The notes under the pieces: model-generated
Seen by the model: the letters and a program-made list of their open reading frames with translations, nothing else
What the model was told of the DNA's origin: nothing
Database searches by the model: none
Assembly: GCA_020558355.1 (NCBI GenBank)
Contig: JAJCKG010000009.1
Location: forward strand, 1-64,000
Source: a bacterium 210820-DFI.6.37
GTDB lineage: Bacteria > Bacillota > Clostridia > Peptostreptococcales > Anaerovoracaceae
DNA: 64,000 nt
Direction of reading: 5' to 3'
Translations under genes and position numbers: made by a program
Shown: in pieces, positions 62,043 through 64,000 of the stretch
How the letters are laid out: each line of letters starts with the position of its first letter
Position numbering within the stretch: the first letter of the stretch is position 1

Positions 62043-63098
62043 ATGTTAATTAAAAGTGACCGATTAAAAGGGATTATCCAGAGGGCATATGATTGTAAAC
62101 CGCCAACGAAGGATGAAGTGAAATTTATGTTGGAATTTGATGAGACATCTATGGAAGCAAAGCTAATCCGAGCAACCGCTGATGATATTATCAGAAATAA
62201 CAGCGACAATTCTGCTATTATCCTTGGACAGATTGGTGTGGATATAATGAAATGCCCTGGTGGATGTAAATTCTGTACTTTCGGAGATGATCATACAGAG
62301 TTTGAACCGATGCGCATAAGCGATGATGAGTTGCGAATAAAGGTACATAACTTTGTAAAAGGTGGGGACCTTTACGGATTATATTTGATGACAATGCATG
62401 AATATGAGCTTCCAGTGCTTTTAAACGCAGTGAAAACCGCAAGGGAAATAACGCCCGATACAACTCAGATATGGGTGAATATCGGAGATACAGATACTGA
62501 TACTTTCAAAGAACTGAAGAAGAATGGGGTTACAGGTGTTTATCATGTGTGCAGGCTTAATGAAGGAATTGATACAAAGCTCAAGCCTGAAGACCGGATA
62601 CATACTATGGATAACGCGCTTGAAGCCGGTCTTGAACTTTATACATGTCTGGAACCAATTGGGCCTGAACATACACCAGAGATGCTGGCTGATCATATGT
62701 TTATTGGAATAGAAAGGGGAATTTATCAGCATGCGGCTATGCGAAGAGTCGCGGTTCCTGGAACACCTTTGGCAAAGCGCGGACAGATCAGTGAGCTCAG
62801 GCTTGCGCAGATTGTAGCGATTGTAGGTCTTGCGTCATTTATGGTACCAACTATGGCTTATCTTGGCGTTCATGAACCGAATACGCTTGGATATACCTCA
62901 GGGGCCAATATCATTACAGCCGAAAGCGGGTACAATCCGAGGGATAGCAATGGCGATACATCGAAAGGACGCGGTATGGATATGGACGCCTGCCGAAAAA
63001 TGATGCTGGAATGTGGTTTTTCGTATCTCAGAAGGGGCGATGAATCAAAGATTCCGCTTACTTTGGATTATATAATGGAAAAAGCTAGTGAAATATAA
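62043..63098 (+). CDS. BioB-like radical SAM protein, unknown product
   Basis: A 351-residue radical SAM protein with cluster motif KCPGGCKFCTFGDDHTEFEPM (CxxxCxxC, about 76-85) and a biotin-synthase-like barrel (HTMDNALEAGLELYTCLEPIGPEHTPEMLADHM, SGANIITAESGYNPRD near the end). It is related to BioB/HydE/PylB but is not PylB, which is present separately. The context, with a pyl operon upstream and an ABC permease downstream, suggests a modified amino acid or cofactor linked to methylamine use. The product cannot be named. The ATG follows AGGAGGG. Confidence 0.75.
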   Translation: MLIKSDRLKGIIQRAYDCKPPTKDEVKFMLEFDETSMEAKLIRATADDIIRNNSDNSAIILGQIGVDIMKCPGGCKFCTFGDDHTEFEPMRISDDELRIKVHNFVKGGDLYGLYLMTMHEYELPVLLNAVKTAREITPDTTQIWVNIGDTDTDTFKELKKNGVTGVYHVCRLNEGIDTKLKPEDRIHTMDNALEAGLELYTCLEPIGPEHTPEMLADHMFIGIERGIYQHAAMRRVAVPGTPLAKRGQISELRLAQIVAIVGLASFMVPTMAYLGVHEPNTLGYTSGANIITAESGYNPRDSNGDTSKGRGMDMDACRKMMLECGFSYLRRGDESKIPLTLDYIMEKASEI

Positions 63099-63107
63099 GC
63101 AGTTGCT

Positions 63108-64000
63108 ATGATAGAAATAAGAAAAGATAGAAAACTGGAAAAACAAGAAATACTTATTGGGCTGGTACCACTGGGAACGCTGGCAGTGATTTACGCGGCG
63201 CATACTCTGACACCTAATGTATATCCTGAGGATTATGAGGCAACGATTTATCCTTTGTTCTTACAGATTTGCATGATAGTATACGGGGCGTTTGCGGCAG
63301 GAGCGTGTTATTTCAGAAGACTGAAGGCCAAACTTTTACATTTGTCATGGCTGCTGTCAGTATTGTTCATACTTATTGAGTTCCTGGATATTGCGACGCT
63401 AAAAACTGGATGGCTGGAACTTCCGTTCATACCAAGTCCCGATAAAATTCTGGCAACTGCAGTAAATCAGTATGCCATATTGACAGAAAGCTTTGTCGCG
63501 TCAATGAAATTGCTTTTCACAGGCTTGTTTTTTGGAGTGATTACAGGCCTTCTATCAGGGGTGCTGATTGGATGGAGCAAAATATGCAATTATTGGTTTA
63601 CTCCGGTAATGAAAATAATCGGGCCAATGCCATCGGCCGCGTGGCTTCCTATAGTTATGGTGATTTTTCCTACTGGTCATGCGGCAGGAGTATTTCTGAT
63701 AGCGCTTAGCGTATGGTTCCCTTTGACATTAAATTTCAGTTCGGCGATCCGGAATACAGATAAGCGCTTGATTGAGACCGCAAGGGTATTAGGAGCAAGC
63801 GAACAATATATTCTTTTGCGTGTTGCTATACCGGCGGCAGTACCATCCATATTTACGGGACTGTTTATGGGGTTTTCTATGTCTTTTGGGGCGCTTGTAG
63901 TGGCAGAGATGCTTGGTGTAAAAGCGGGACTTGGCTGGTATATTTCATGGTCGCAATCGTGGGCGGAGTATGGCAGATTGTTTTTTACTGTTCTGATTTT
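63108..64000 (+). CDS. ABC transporter permease (SsuC/TauC-like), truncated by window edge
   Basis: A partial gene; 297 codons are visible. The ATG at 63108 lies 10 bases after the radical SAM stop. It has several membrane helices, an LPFIPSPDKIL region typical of SsuC/TauC-type permeases, and the EAA loop ETARVLGASEQYILLRVAIPAAVPSIFTG that contacts the ATPase. The family imports sulfonates, taurine, nitrate, thiamine precursors and similar small compounds. The N-terminal extension (about 100 residues with extra helices) is longer than usual for SsuC. Partner genes are beyond the window. Confidence 0.8.
   Translation, partial: MIEIRKDRKLEKQEILIGLVPLGTLAVIYAAHTLTPNVYPEDYEATIYPLFLQICMIVYGAFAAGACYFRRLKAKLLHLSWLLSVLFILIEFLDIATLKTGWLELPFIPSPDKILATAVNQYAILTESFVASMKLLFTGLFFGVITGLLSGVLIGWSKICNYWFTPVMKIIGPMPSAAWLPIVMVIFPTGHAAGVFLIALSVWFPLTLNFSSAIRNTDKRLIETARVLGASEQYILLRVAIPAAVPSIFTGLFMGFSMSFGALVVAEMLGVKAGLGWYISWSQSWAEYGRLFFTVLI

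Overview
The window looks like the chromosome of an anaerobic, probably spore-forming Firmicute of class Clostridia. The grounds are a SpoVAF-type germinant-receptor protein, a T-box leader, a type I-B-like CRISPR repeat of the clostridial kind, strong AGGAGG ribosome sites, a rubredoxin/flavodiiron oxygen-defence pair, and a pyrrolysine plus corrinoid methyltransferase island. No species call is possible from this sequence alone.

Layout. 1-3.6 kb: a decayed CRISPR array, a DUF4143 ATPase, then a 20-repeat CRISPR array with decaying right end; no cas genes are in view. 3.9-7.3 kb: a radical SAM enzyme plus YhhQ-type transporter (probable queuine salvage), then a T-box with tyrosine specifier UAC in front of a sodium:solute symporter. 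7.4-13.3 kb: a LytTR response regulator lies between two pairs of GHKL kinase-like proteins. In each pair one protein keeps the phospho-acceptor histidine but has lost the ATPase motifs, and the other keeps the ATPase but has lost the histidine. Two promoters share a TTACATT direct repeat with exactly 21-bp periodicity; one of them precedes a foldable non-coding stretch. 13.4-18.6 kb: secreted proteins (two M14 carboxypeptidases around an Ig-like/FN3 surface protein, and a DUF1002 protein). 18.7-46.5 kb: mostly housekeeping genes. These include a Crp-like regulator divergent from an acyl-CoA dehydrogenase/EtfA/rubredoxin fusion and a flavodiiron protein, ung, lemA, an NhaC-type antiporter, a two-component sigma-54 system next to a permease with its own -24/-12 promoter, amidase, typA, mscS, pyc, spoVAF, and a tetrapyrrole/cobalamin run (cbiG-hemB-hemL-cbiET-cbiA).

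46.6-64 kb is the island of most interest, and it appears more AT-rich than the genes before it. A sigma-54 activator precedes a perfect TGGCAC-N5-TTGC promoter. The promoter drives a UroD-type methyltransferase with a CxxC C-terminal domain, a corrinoid protein, and a dimethylamine-methyltransferase (MtbB) homologue with an in-frame UAG at codon 352. A BCCT transporter with an altered aromatic box, a second activator with a GAFDGA loop, and a corrinoid-reactivation set (CobW GTPase, Cys-rich activation-like protein, RamA/RACE-like ATPase) follow. Then come tRNA-Pyl(CUA), pylB, pylC, pylD, pylSn, a PadR regulator, a BioB-like radical SAM protein and an ABC permease cut by the window edge. The catalytic half of pyrrolysyl-tRNA synthetase (pylSc) is not in the window. 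Together these genes predict pyrrolysine-dependent demethylation of a methylated amine, with methyl transfer through a corrinoid protein; the upstream cobalamin genes could supply the cofactor.
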